From contig CP136061.1 of NCBI GenBank assembly GCA_032622095.1, forward strand, positions 49,483,797 to 49,547,796: a stretch of DNA of 64,000 nt, in the 5' to 3' direction. The notes below the pieces were generated by a model. That model saw only the letters and a program-made list of their open reading frames with translations, was not told where the DNA came from and made no database searches. Source of the stretch: Siphonodentalium dalli (taxonomy: Eukaryota > Mollusca > Scaphopoda > Gadilida > Siphonodentaliidae). The translations under genes were made by a program, and so were the position numbers. Positions 45,237-56,700 of the stretch are shown one piece after another (within the stretch, counting starts at the first letter, position 1; every line of letters starts with the position of its first letter).

Positions 45237-46060
45237 ACTAGCGTGGTTGGTCAGAAACATGACATTTTTTTATTAATTTTTTAATATTTTTATTTTTTAA
45301 AAATTTTTAATATTAATTTAATGTTTTTTAAATTTAATTTATGTTTTTTTGAATTTGTTAATATTTATTAATTTTTTAATTGAATTAACGCATTCTTTGT
45401 TTTTCAATGAGTTAATTCATGGTACCCGTCCTAAACTTCCCCGTTCCTAGGAACGACAGACTTTTTAATCAAGAGAAATTATGATACCCGTCCCTAAAAG
45501 AGGTATGATTTTTTTTAGCCTGCCCGTGGCCATTGAGCAGCCCCTGACAGAGGTTGTCCACCCTTACGAGATGGTCAATAGTCCCCACAAAGAGCGGACA
45601 GTCAATTAATCCCGTCGTGAACCCCAACACTAACGCGACGTCATTTTGTTTGGTATCATGTGTTGCGTCCTAAAAATAGGTCGATTACAGTGGATTCGTA
45701 AATGACGAAATATGAATGCGACAAAGAATATTGTATGATCTAAAGCTACTGGAACGAATGGCAGTTATAAATCTCTCCGCATAGGAAAGCACTCAAAATA
45801 TTGTTCCCGTATATCTCTCTGCATAATATTTCGAGCGATAACGTTGCGTTGCTTTGAATTGTAAACAAACGCTCTTTTTATAGCGACGCGTCATATACAA
45901 CGCTCATTAAATTATCACTTGATTAACCACCGCAGTGCCGTTCGCGGTGATTTTGATGATTGGGAGTGGAGAAAGGGTGCTCATAGCTTCTCCAAAACGC
46001 GACAACTACGGTGTCCGTGGGTTTTACCCTTAGATGGGAAGTTTGAACTCAATCGAGCCA
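45237..46060 (+). repeat. Interspersed repeat interrupted by the giant palindrome, left part
   Basis: Starts ACTAGCGTGGTTGGTCAGAA. Near its right end it contains GCGACAACTACGGTGTCCGT and GAACTCAATCGAGCCA. The same blocks in the same order occur uninterrupted at 61060-61400 and 63270-63625. The right remnant is at 60449-60515. Confidence 0.85.
46055..46060. repeat. GAGCCA target-site duplication, left
   Basis: Repeated directly at 60449-60454. The joined flanks read GAACTCAATCGAGCCAGCCG, which aligns without gaps to GAGCTCGATCCGACCAGCCT at 63528. Confidence 0.85.
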
Positions 46061-46171
46061 TGATGATACCGACCCCAGTTGGTGCCAGTCTAGACAGGTT
46101 GACCTACATTCTCTGCAGTACTACCGTCGGTGTTTGACCTATATTCTCCGCAGTACTCAGTCTAGGCAGTT

Positions 46172-46258
46172 TGACCTAGGTCATCATAGGTCATGACCTA
46201 CTTTCTCGCTAATTTACATAATCCTAGGTCATCATATGTCATGACCTATTTGAGGTCA
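46172..46258. promoter_or_regulatory. Cluster of AGGTCA half-sites in the element's outer end (left)
   Basis: Within 28 bp (46172-46199) lie TGACCT, AGGTCA, a 4-bp gap, AGGTCA and TGACCT: an everted pair, a direct repeat with 4-bp spacing and a perfect AGGTCATGACCT palindrome. More half-sites lie at 46226, 46242 and 46253. These are classical nuclear-receptor binding arrangements; binding itself is inference. A mirror copy is at 60251-60337. Confidence 0.4.
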
Positions 46259-46477
46259 GGTGCTAGATGATATGTAGGGCACCGCTTTCGGTCCACCATC
46301 GTATAATGAACGGAATATTATCTACATGTATATCACGTGATGATCTCGTTGGGGTAGCTTCAGTCTTGAAGGGACACTAGGCTCTCACTGGGGATGATTA
46401 TTAAAGTGACACTCACTATGGATGAATGTTAAAGTAACACATGGTGCACACTGTGGGATAATGTTAAAGTGACACTC

Positions 46478-46740
46478 GCATTGAAAACTTCAAAAAATTC
46501 AAAACTTCAAAAATTTCAAAAACTTCAAAAATTTCAAAAACTTCAAAAGTTTCAAAAACTTCAAAAATTTCTCAAATTTCCAAAATCTCAAAAAATTTCA
46601 AAAAACTTTAAAAACTTCAAAATACTCAAAAATTTCAAAAAACTTAAAAAACTTTTCAAAAAGAAACAAAAATGAAAAACTTTAAAAAAAAATCATAAAT
46701 TAAAAAAATATGAAAAACTTAAAAAACTTCAACTTTTTCT
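46478..46740 (+). repeat. A-rich degenerate repeat of CTTCAAAAATTTCAAAAA
   Basis: About 20 loosely repeated TTCAAAAA words. The lysine-rich open frame here is an artefact of composition. A mirror copy lies at about 59770-60030. Confidence 0.85.
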
Positions 46741-46909
46741 AAAATTCAAAAATAATTTAAAATTAAATTAAAATTAACGGTCTTTTAATATATCTAACCC
46801 ACTGCCACTTCTGAGGGTTCCACACTACACCTGAGGGGATATTGAGTGGCCTACACACGTCTCCTAAACCCTAGAATAAGATCCAGCCCATAAGAAACTA
46901 TGCCTCCTG

Positions 46910-47040
46910 CAATGCCTGTCATTCGAATCTGACGCAATCCCTACTTCTGGCGCAATGCCTGAGTCATTCGAATCTGGCGCAATCCCTACTTCCGGCGCAA
47001 CGCCTGAGTCATTGGAATCTGACGCAATCCCTCGTGAAAC
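46910..47040 (+). repeat. Three tandem units of about 45 bp
   Basis: Blocks GAATCTGACGCAATCCCTAC, then TTC(T/C)GGCGCAA(T/C)GCCTG and AGTCATT. A mirror copy lies at about 59470-59600. Confidence 0.85.
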
Positions 47041-49099
47041 CTACCGGCTGACTCCACACCCATCGGCTAAGCGTTGTATCACATGCTTATTATTTGATCA
47101 TATCGTGGAAATTCAATGTTTTGTCATGACTCATGAGATATAACCCATATCCACTGAAAAAGGGTGGATATCCTCTATTTATTCATAATTTTCTTTGTTA
47201 TCTTTTTTTTTTTATCCCTCTTTTTTATCTACCACTTCCTGTTTTTATTCGCTCTTCTTTTTCTTACAACTTCTAATCCCTCATAATCTTCGAATATCCA
47301 CTTTCATCTCCAAGTTTTTGTAAAAATTCCTTGTTTAGTAGCACCTCCAGATGGGCTCTATAGAATTTGAACGAAGCAACCATCTTGGATATTACTCTTT
47401 CTATGACTAAATCCGTTAGCACGCTCTACAGATGTCATATAGGTAGCACGCTCTACATATGTCATATAGGCCTCTTCACATCTTGTTTTCCATAATTTAT
47501 TCATTCCTAATCGCTCCATTGACTGTAACAAATTAAATTACCCCCTCCCCCTGTATTGAGAATACATACTTGATTATTAATATTTCCTCCGTTCATGGTG
47601 TGCATGTTCCTTTGGGACATCTTTGCTAATGTGAAGCCACACCTATTATATATATATATATATATATATATACAACTTTAAAAGCCCGCGAAAATATTAC
47701 TCATATTATAGACTTCCCTTTGAAGACCTTTGTATGTGACAATGATCCGTAATATTGTTTCTAAGTGACACTGGCCAGTGAAACTGATACTACGGGTATG
47801 AACTAGCCAACTTCACATCGTAACATTACTAAAAGGGACACTTCATCTATATCAGCCTCAAAACGTGTTGGTACATTTATGTGTGGAAACTAAACCAATC
47901 GCTCTTCGTCCGTCATCCGTACATAATTGTAATATAATTTTCTCAGAAACCACGGGATCCCTCTGGATGAAATTTGGTCTCAATGTGGGATCAGAAATTA
48001 TCCATGGAAGACAACAGTGTCCGTGTGGGGAGAAGCTTCGTAGTGTTTCGCTGTCGCCATGGTGTTTGTTTGGGTATAGGCATGGGTGGTGAGTGTGGTT
48101 CTCATATGGTCTGAACTAGCCTTTACTGACTGAGGTCATTTAGTGCACATGTCATCACTTCACTGATAACCATTATATGGTCAAATCCCAACACTATCAA
48201 ACGCAATGTTTCAATAATGGGTTTTCTTAAAATTTTGACTAAATATTGGTTATATTATACGCATCAGCGATCCTTCTTAATAACGCTCTGTATATTTTCA
48301 AACGCATTGCACTAAATGGGTTTGGAATAGCCACACAGGAAAGGAGAAACTGAGGTCCTAGGTAGGTCGACTGCATATAGCAGTATATATGGGGTACAGA
48401 CATGGACAGCAATGGGTTCCTCGTGGCTTCTGGTCTACACATGACATATTAAAGTTAACCACACCCATCGGCGCGCCTTTATTGGGCTATGAAGCGCCAT
48501 ACAGGCTCGAATCATGGCCTTCGCCATGTGTTTCTATTTGAACCCACATTAGTAACTAAATAAAATCTTTCTCTCCAGGTTGTTTCACGCCATAACCTTG
48601 ATTTGGAAAGCTTGAAGGGCTAATTAAGCTTCAATTTAAATCCCAACATTATTTGAAGAACGTATCTGGTTAAACATGTCCACCATAGTAAGCTCATTTA
48701 ATTCAAAGAGCTTCACACATAGTCCCACTAGTAATGATGTGTCGTTATTTACTGCAGAAATGGTCATATAGAATACAATACAACACATTTTGGTCACATA
48801 CCTTAAAGGTGCACGTCACTTTCGCAAGATATCTAACTGACCATGTATAAAGTGGAATGACATGTCGTGTATCAAATGTATAATCAGTTCCAGTATTTCG
48901 TCCATAAGGCAGTTTTGGTTGTAACATCATTGTGTATGACGGTTCATTCATATGATACCTTAGCGGTTGCACACGATACTGTCTGTTGTATTTTATGTCT
49001 TATATCATGTATATTACTTGCTCCATGGATGGTAGGAGTATGGCATTGGTGTCTGGTTCTTCGATGTATTCTAGTCATAGTTCATTCATATTATTACTC

Positions 49100-50400
49100 T
49101 AAAATCTCCATTAAATGGAGAAACTAAAGAGCCCATATTATGTAGACTAGTGTATAAATACTTACTTCATGCATTATTTTCATCAATTATATGTATTATA
49201 ACTCCCATCAAGATAGGCTGTTATACAGAGTAAACAAAGCATGTACCAAGTGACAGTCTGTACCAAGTGGCAGTCTCATGTCACGAAAGGCCTACTATGT
49301 GGACACATGTTCTTATCAAAACGCTCTATTATGTAGGGGGTTATCAACCATTGGTCTGGAAAAGGCATACGAGCGGAACGCGTATATACACATTTATTCG
49401 ATGTACTCTTTAATCTTTGATTTCTCTTTATTGTCGTTAATTTATAGCATTATTAGTAGGAATCTAAACTCGCCGTTATATTGAGAAAATAATGCGTCAA
49501 TACCAGTCAATACTGCTTTATTGGCGGTAAATGAAATTATTGAATCATGTATCGCAGCTAAACAAGCGAGACAACTGATCACAACACAAAAATTAGTAAT
49601 ATTTTTGAAGCCTTGAGTGGTTTGTAATACACAGTGTAAATTTTCATTATTGCTACCATTTAAGGAAACATGCCCCCGATAGGGCTACTATGCGAACACA
49701 TGTCTATATTAATTTCACATATTCCTTACCGTTCATTCATATATACGCCAAGCTCTCTGTTAATACAGAGGCATCAAAACATTGGTCTGGAAAAGACCTA
49801 CTATGTGGATGCGTGTATACATATTTACTTGATGTATTCTTTAATCGTTCATTTCTCTTTATTATCGTTCATTTATAGCATTATTAGAAGAAATTTAGTC
49901 TAAAATCTCCATTACATGGAGACAATAAAGAGCCCATATGGTGTAGACTAATGCATAAATACTTCATGTATTCTTTTCACCAATTATATGTATTGTACAT
50001 CCTATACATTTAGTCTGTTATACAGAGGAAACAAAGCATGTACTACGTGGCAGTTTCATATGACGATAAGACCTACTATGTGAACACATGTGCATATTAA
50101 TTTCACATATTCTTCTCAAAACGCTCTATTTTATACGGGGGTATCAAACATTGGTCTGGAAAAGGCCTGCTATGTGGACGCGTGTATACATATTGACTTC
50201 ATATATGCATTCATAGTTCATTTCTCTTAATGGTCGTTCATTTAATAGCATTATTAGTAGAAATATAGTCTAAAACCGTCGGTATATGGATAATATATAG
50301 CGTCAATACTGTTTTATTGTTGGTAACTCAAATTATTGCATCATGTATCGCAACTAAACAAGCGAGACAACTCATAAATTCTTAATAGTTCTGATGTCTA
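49100..50400 (+). repeat. Three diverged tandem units of about 370-430 bp in the left arm
   Basis: ATTGGTCTGGAAAAG recurs at about 49351, 49782 and 50151. Each is preceded by CTACTATGTGGAC-like and ATACAGAG-like blocks and followed by ATAGCATTATTAG(T/A)AG. Short frames inside are repeated with the units and are not convincing genes. The mirror copy is at about 56112-57412. Confidence 0.8.
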
Positions 50401-51769
50401 TGGCAGTTCACAGAGTGTATATTTTTCATTGTTGTTACCATTTTAGTGCATAAATTACTGATTTCTGTGTAAGAACGCTGGTCTCCATTGTTGTTATGAT
50501 TGTGCCTATACCTGTCCATATTCTTAAAGTAAGTACGGTACCTCTATGTGATATGATGTATAAAAATTTCCATTTTCACAGGTAAATCACGTATAAACGC
50601 TCTTTAATGTATAGTTAAACTGAGTTTTCACATGCAGGGCTATGTCTTTGTGGACTATATACGTGGTATACTTCAGTATATACACGAAGTGAATGTGTTC
50701 TAAGTATGCGTATCTGATTTATGTATACGTCCGTGTTTCTTAAAGCAAATCCAATACATATTAGTGCGTTATATTATGATGTACATTAAGTGCCCTTTTC
50801 ACTGTTAAATCAAGTAAAAAAGCCCTCTACTATAGTTAACTATTCAGTTCCACATACGCTATAAGCTCTATGGTGGTCCGGTGTGTCTTATCAATATGCC
50901 ATTATATGCACGAATGTAATGTGTTCAAATATGTGGGTTATGATGTATACTTTAATGTTAAAGTATATAAGCACTCTTTAAGATGTGCATATGCAGAATG
51001 TTGCCTCTTTACACTGACAGAAAAAAAAAGGAATATATAATTTTGAATACTACTCTTCATAAAACGTTAGAAAACCATAATCTAACAACTAATATCGAAG
51101 AACAATGTAATTACTTGATAAGCATTGTAAATATTTCGTCTGTTTTAAATAAAATGGAAATATTTCGTCTATTTGAAATACAGTTGGAAGCAACAATCAA
51201 GTATTTAAATGAAATTTGGACCAAAATCTTATAATTTGAGAAAACGTATATAATTTCTATCGAAGTCTTATAATAAAGGAAGGCTTTGTGCGAATCCATT
51301 CGGTCTAATGTGTGAATGTGTTCATCATCGCAAATATAATGATGCAGAAATGAATATTTCCTAGAAAAATGTTAACATAGCTTGTATTTAACCGAAATAA
51401 TATAGCATTTGAGTTAAAATGTTTCATATTAGGACCATAACGAACCAATGCATGAAAATACAATATTTTGTTTTTCATTCTCGATCAAAATAATGCAGGG
51501 TTGTCAATTATCAACAAAAAACAAATACTTTGAAACAAAATCGATGACATAAGAACGAATATCCAAGAGCTAGTGTGAAAATAACCCTCACATTTATAAA
51601 AAAAAAGCAATAAAAATTAAGTTTTCGAGTAAGTCCTTCATAATTATTGAATGTTTTTGTCTATGTTGGATCAAATTTGACACAAAAATCAATTAGCTCA
51701 CTAACAGTTCGCGCAATATCTCATATTTTGAGAAAACGTTTGCAATTTTAGACAACAATATTGCTAGTG

Positions 51770-52870
51770 AAGGTGAATATTTCATCCTGGAACTCATGAA
51801 ATATGATAAAAATAGATGTAAAGACACTTCACGAGACCTCATATCTTTGAGTTATGAACATAAAGTCATCTCATAGTGCCAATGTACCCCATAATTTGGT
51901 CAGGAGAAATATGTATTTCATATTTGACCCTTCATCTATGGTAAAAAATGAATTAAGGGACATGGGAGTGGTGTCCTAGACATTAACCTAGAGCATAAAT
52001 TGACTCAATTTTGCAATTTTAGGCAACATTCTTGCCAGGGAAAGTGTATATTTCATGTTGGAACTCATCAAATGTGATAAACATGCATCAAAAGGCACTT
52101 ACTGAGCTCTGATGACTTTGAGTTATGACAACAACGGCATCTCATACTAGATTGTAAGCCATAATTTGGTCAGGAAAAGTGTAAATTTCATATTTTATCC
52201 TACATGTGTTTTAACAATCAATGTAATTACACCCCATCGGTCGCCTAGACACAGCGTAAATGTTCTCAAGTTTTCAACTGTAGGCCACAATGTCGGCAGT
52301 GAAGGTAAACATTTCATGTTGGAACCCATGAAATGTGATAAAATGGATAAAAAGACACTTCATGAGTACTTATGACTGAGTTATGAACATAAAGGGACCT
52401 CATAGTGTATTGTAGGTCATAATTTGGTCAGGAAAATTGTATATTTCATGTCTTAAGCTCCATGTGTTTTAAAAATATATTTAATTACAGCCATTGGGTC
52501 CCTAGAGATCAATCCACAGTCCATATGTAGTCCATATGCAATTTTATTATTACATTCCATGCTGGAACTCATGAAATATGATAAAAATAGATGAAAAGAC
52601 ACTTTCTGAGGCCTTGGTCAGGAGAAATGTGTATTGTATTTTGACCCTTGATGCGTGGTAGCAATCAATGAAATTACACCCCATGGTATCCTCAGATATG
52701 AAGCAACATCATAAATGCACTCAGTTTTGGCAATTTAGAAAACATTGTTGATAGGGAAGTTGTACATGTCATGTTGGAACTGGTGAAATGTGATAATAAT
52801 TGATCAAAAGACACTCGATGAGCCCTGATGGGTTTCAATTATGGTCATAAAGGCATCTGATAGTGTCATT
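51770..52870 (+). repeat. Four diverged tandem units of about 190-270 bp in the left arm
   Basis: TTGGTCAGGA(G/A)AA recurs at about 51896, 52166, 52424 and 52614. Units share GTTGGAACTCATGAAATGTG and AAAAGACACTT. The mirror copy is at about 53642-54742. Confidence 0.85.
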
Positions 52871-53088
52871 ATACAACGGGGAAATTTGTGAAGCGCTAAC
52901 AAAGCGTATCTACACGGTGTTATACGATCCAAAATGATCCTGATATAAGAAATGCAATCTAGATCATACTCAGTATCTTCGTATCGACTGAATATATCGT
53001 TATTCGATGGTGTTTCCGACATACCTCCGTCTTTACTTTTCTTATGCCTTTGTGAATTGTAGTTCGTCGATAATATATTTCTGCACAA
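52804..53088 (-). CDS. Hypothetical 94-residue open frame next to the palindrome centre (left copy)
   Basis: Reads outward from the centre. A possible internal start (MSETPSNNDIFSRYEDTEYD) follows an N-terminal basic stretch (NSQRHKKSKDGG). The middle is LDCISYIRIILDRITPCRYA. The last 14 or so codons fall in the 265-bp repeat, so the C-terminus may be incidental. No known domain is recognised. An identical frame is on the other arm at 53424-53708, so the two copies diverge from the central hairpin with starts 336 bp apart. Whether it is expressed is unknown. Confidence 0.3.
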   Translation of the reverse strand: MCRNILSTNYNSQRHKKSKDGGMSETPSNNDIFSRYEDTEYDLDCISYIRIILDRITPCRYALLALHKFPRCIMTLSDAFMTIIETHQGSSSVF

Positions 53089-53241
53089 ATGGCACCCGTG
53101 TATTGTCTCGAATCATGGGAAGAACTATCGTCCTTATACCAGCGAAAAGATGAGCGAATATGGTGTGGTATTATAAACTCGCCGCCTTCGTACCTCTATT
53201 TATCGTTTAGAGTTAATGTTCTTAGATAAAAAATTGGCGCG

Positions 53242-53270
53242 CGTGCGGCCCCCCTCATCCCCACTGCCGC
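53242..53270. other. GC-rich loop at the centre of the palindrome
   Basis: A 29-nt unpaired centre in otherwise AT-rich DNA, flanked by GGCGCG and CGCGCC. Inside it GCGGC (53245-53249) and GCCGC (53266-53270) can extend the stem past a 3-nt bulge (CGT), leaving a C-rich 16-nt apex. This is the only part of the element that is not symmetric. Confidence 0.85.
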
Positions 53271-53423
53271 CGCGCCAATTTTTTATCTAAGAACATTAAC
53301 TCTAAACGATAAATAGAGGTACGAAGGCGGCGAGTTTATAATACCACACCATATTCGCTCATCTTTTCGCTGGTATAAGGACGATAGTTCTTCCCATGAT
53401 TCGAGACAATACACGGGTGCCAT

Positions 53424-53708
53424 TTGTGCAGAAATATATTATCGACGAACTACAATTCACAAAGGCATAAGAAAAGTAAAGACGGAGGTATGTCGGAAAC
53501 ACCATCGAATAACGATATATTCAGTCGATACGAAGATACTGAGTATGATCTAGATTGCATTTCTTATATCAGGATCATTTTGGATCGTATAACACCGTGT
53601 AGATACGCTTTGTTAGCGCTTCACAAATTTCCCCGTTGTATAATGACACTATCAGATGCCTTTATGACCATAATTGAAACCCATCAGGGCTCATCGAGTG
53701 TCTTTTGA
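53424..53708 (+). CDS. Hypothetical 94-residue open frame next to the palindrome centre (right copy)
   Basis: Identical to the left copy at 52804-53088. A TATAA lies about 45 bp upstream (about 53375), but no other promoter evidence is visible. Confidence 0.3.
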   Translation: MCRNILSTNYNSQRHKKSKDGGMSETPSNNDIFSRYEDTEYDLDCISYIRIILDRITPCRYALLALHKFPRCIMTLSDAFMTIIETHQGSSSVF

Positions 53709-56700
53709 TCAATTATTATCACATTTCACCAGTTCCAACATGACATGTACAACTTCCCTATCAACAATGTTTTCTAAATTGCCAAAACTGAGTGCATTTA
53801 TGATGTTGCTTCATATCTGAGGATACCATGGGGTGTAATTTCATTGATTGCTACCACGCATCAAGGGTCAAAATACAATACACATTTCTCCTGACCAAGG
53901 CCTCAGAAAGTGTCTTTTCATCTATTTTTATCATATTTCATGAGTTCCAGCATGGAATGTAATAATAAAATTGCATATGGACTACATATGGACTGTGGAT
54001 TGATCTCTAGGGACCCAATGGCTGTAATTAAATATATTTTTAAAACACATGGAGCTTAAGACATGAAATATACAATTTTCCTGACCAAATTATGACCTAC
54101 AATACACTATGAGGTCCCTTTATGTTCATAACTCAGTCATAAGTACTCATGAAGTGTCTTTTTATCCATTTTATCACATTTCATGGGTTCCAACATGAAA
54201 TGTTTACCTTCACTGCCGACATTGTGGCCTACAGTTGAAAACTTGAGAACATTTACGCTGTGTCTAGGCGACCGATGGGGTGTAATTACATTGATTGTTA
54301 AAACACATGTAGGATAAAATATGAAATTTACACTTTTCCTGACCAAATTATGGCTTACAATCTAGTATGAGATGCCGTTGTTGTCATAACTCAAAGTCAT
54401 CAGAGCTCAGTAAGTGCCTTTTGATGCATGTTTATCACATTTGATGAGTTCCAACATGAAATATACACTTTCCCTGGCAAGAATGTTGCCTAAAATTGCA
54501 AAATTGAGTCAATTTATGCTCTAGGTTAATGTCTAGGACACCACCCCCATGTCCCTTAATTCATTTTTTACCATAGATGAAGGGTCAAATATGAAATACA
54601 TATTTCTCCTGACCAAATTATGGGGTACATTGGCACTATGAGATGACTTTATGTTCATAACTCAAAGATATGAGGTCTCGTGAAGTGTCTTTACATCTAT
54701 TTTTATCATATTTCATGAGTTCCAGGATGAAATATTCACCTTCACTAGCAATATTGTTGTCTAAAATTGCAAACGTTTTCTCAAAATATGAGATATTGCG
54801 CGAACTGTTAGTGAGCTAATTGATTTTTGTGTCAAATTTGATCCAACATAGACAAAAACATTCAATAATTATGAAGGACTTACTCGAAAACTTAATTTTT
54901 ATTGCTTTTTTTTTTTATAAATGTGAGGGTTATTTTCACACTAGCTCTTGGATATTCGTTCTTATGTCATCGATTTTGTTTCAAAGTATTTGTTTTTTGT
55001 TGATAATTGACAACCCTGCATTATTTTGATCGAGAATGAAAAACAAAATATTGTATTTTCATGCATTGGTTCGTTATGGTCCTAATATGAAACATTTTAA
55101 CTCAAATGCTATATTATTTCGGTTAAATACAAGCTATGTTAACATTTTTCTAGGAAATATTCATTTCTGCATCATTATATTTGCGATGATGAACACATTC
55201 ACACATTAGACCGAATGGATTCGCACAAAGCCTTCCTTTATTATAAGACTTCGATAGAAATTATATACGTTTTCTCAAATTATAAGATTTTGGTCCAAAT
55301 TTCATTTAAATACTTGATTGTTGCTTCCAACTGTATTTCAAATAGACGAAATATTTCCATTTTATTTAAAACAGACGAAATATTTACAATGCTTATCAAG
55401 TAATTACATTGTTCTTCGATATTAGTTGTTAGATTATGGTTTTCTAACGTTTTATGAAGAGTAGTATTCAAAATTATATATTCCTTTTTTTTTCTGTCAG
55501 TGTAAAGAGGCAACATTCTGCATATGCACATCTTAAAGAGTGCTTATATACTTTAACATTAAAGTATACATCATAACCCACATATTTGAACACATTACAT
55601 TCGTGCATATAATGGCATATTGATAAGACACACCGGACCACCATAGAGCTTATAGCGTATGTGGAACTGAATAGTTAACTATAGTAGAGGGCTTTTTTAC
55701 TTGATTTAACAGTGAAAAGGGCACTTAATGTACATCATAATATAACGCACTAATATGTATTGGATTTGCTTTAAGAAACACGGACGTATACATAAATCAG
55801 ATACGCATACTTAGAACACATTCACTTCGTGTATATACTGAAGTATACCACGTATATAGTCCACAAAGACATAGCCCTGCATGTGAAAACTCAGTTTAAC
55901 TATACATTAAAGAGCGTTTATACGTGATTTACCTGTGAAAATGGAAATTTTTATACATCATATCACATAGAGGTACCGTACTTACTTTAAGAATATGGAC
56001 AGGTATAGGCACAATCATAACAACAATGGAGACCAGCGTTCTTACACAGAAATCAGTAATTTATGCACTAAAATGGTAACAACAATGAAAAATATACACT
56101 CTGTGAACTGCCATAGACATCAGAACTATTAAGAATTTATGAGTTGTCTCGCTTGTTTAGTTGCGATACATGATGCAATAATTTGAGTTACCAACAATAA
56201 AACAGTATTGACGCTATATATTATCCATATACCGACGGTTTTAGACTATATTTCTACTAATAATGCTATTAAATGAACGACAATTAAGAGAAATGAACTA
56301 TGAATGCATATATGAAGTCAATATGTATACACGCGTCCACATAGCAGGCCTTTTCCAGACCAATGTTTGATACCCCCGTATAAAATAGAGCGTTTTGAGA
56401 AGAATATGTGAAATTAATATGCACATGTGTTCACATAGTAGGTCTTATCGTCATATGAAACTGCCACGTAGTACATGCTTTGTTTCCTCTGTATAACAGA
56501 CTAAATGTATAGGATGTACAATACATATAATTGGTGAAAAGAATACATGAAGTATTTATGCATTAGTCTACACCATATGGGCTCTTTATTGTCTCCATGT
56601 AATGGAGATTTTAGACTAAATTTCTTCTAATAATGCTATAAATGAACGATAATAAAGAGAAATGAACGATTAAAGAATACATCAAGTAAATATGTATACA

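Larger units (their letters stand above)
46061..53241 (+). repeat. Left arm of the giant palindrome
   Basis: Contents from the outer end inward: nuclear-receptor-like half-site cluster, A-rich 11-bp repeat, three units of about 45 bp, a stretch without motif (47050-49100, frames under 90 codons, none recognised, for example 47865-48092), a repeat of about 400 bp in three units, a further plain stretch (50400-51770), a repeat of about 265 bp in four units, and a small open frame next to the centre. Confidence 0.95.

Noticed and set aside
46469-46675. Lysine-rich open frame (and mirror at 59834-60040)
   Set aside because: Produced by A-rich TTCAAAAA repeats.
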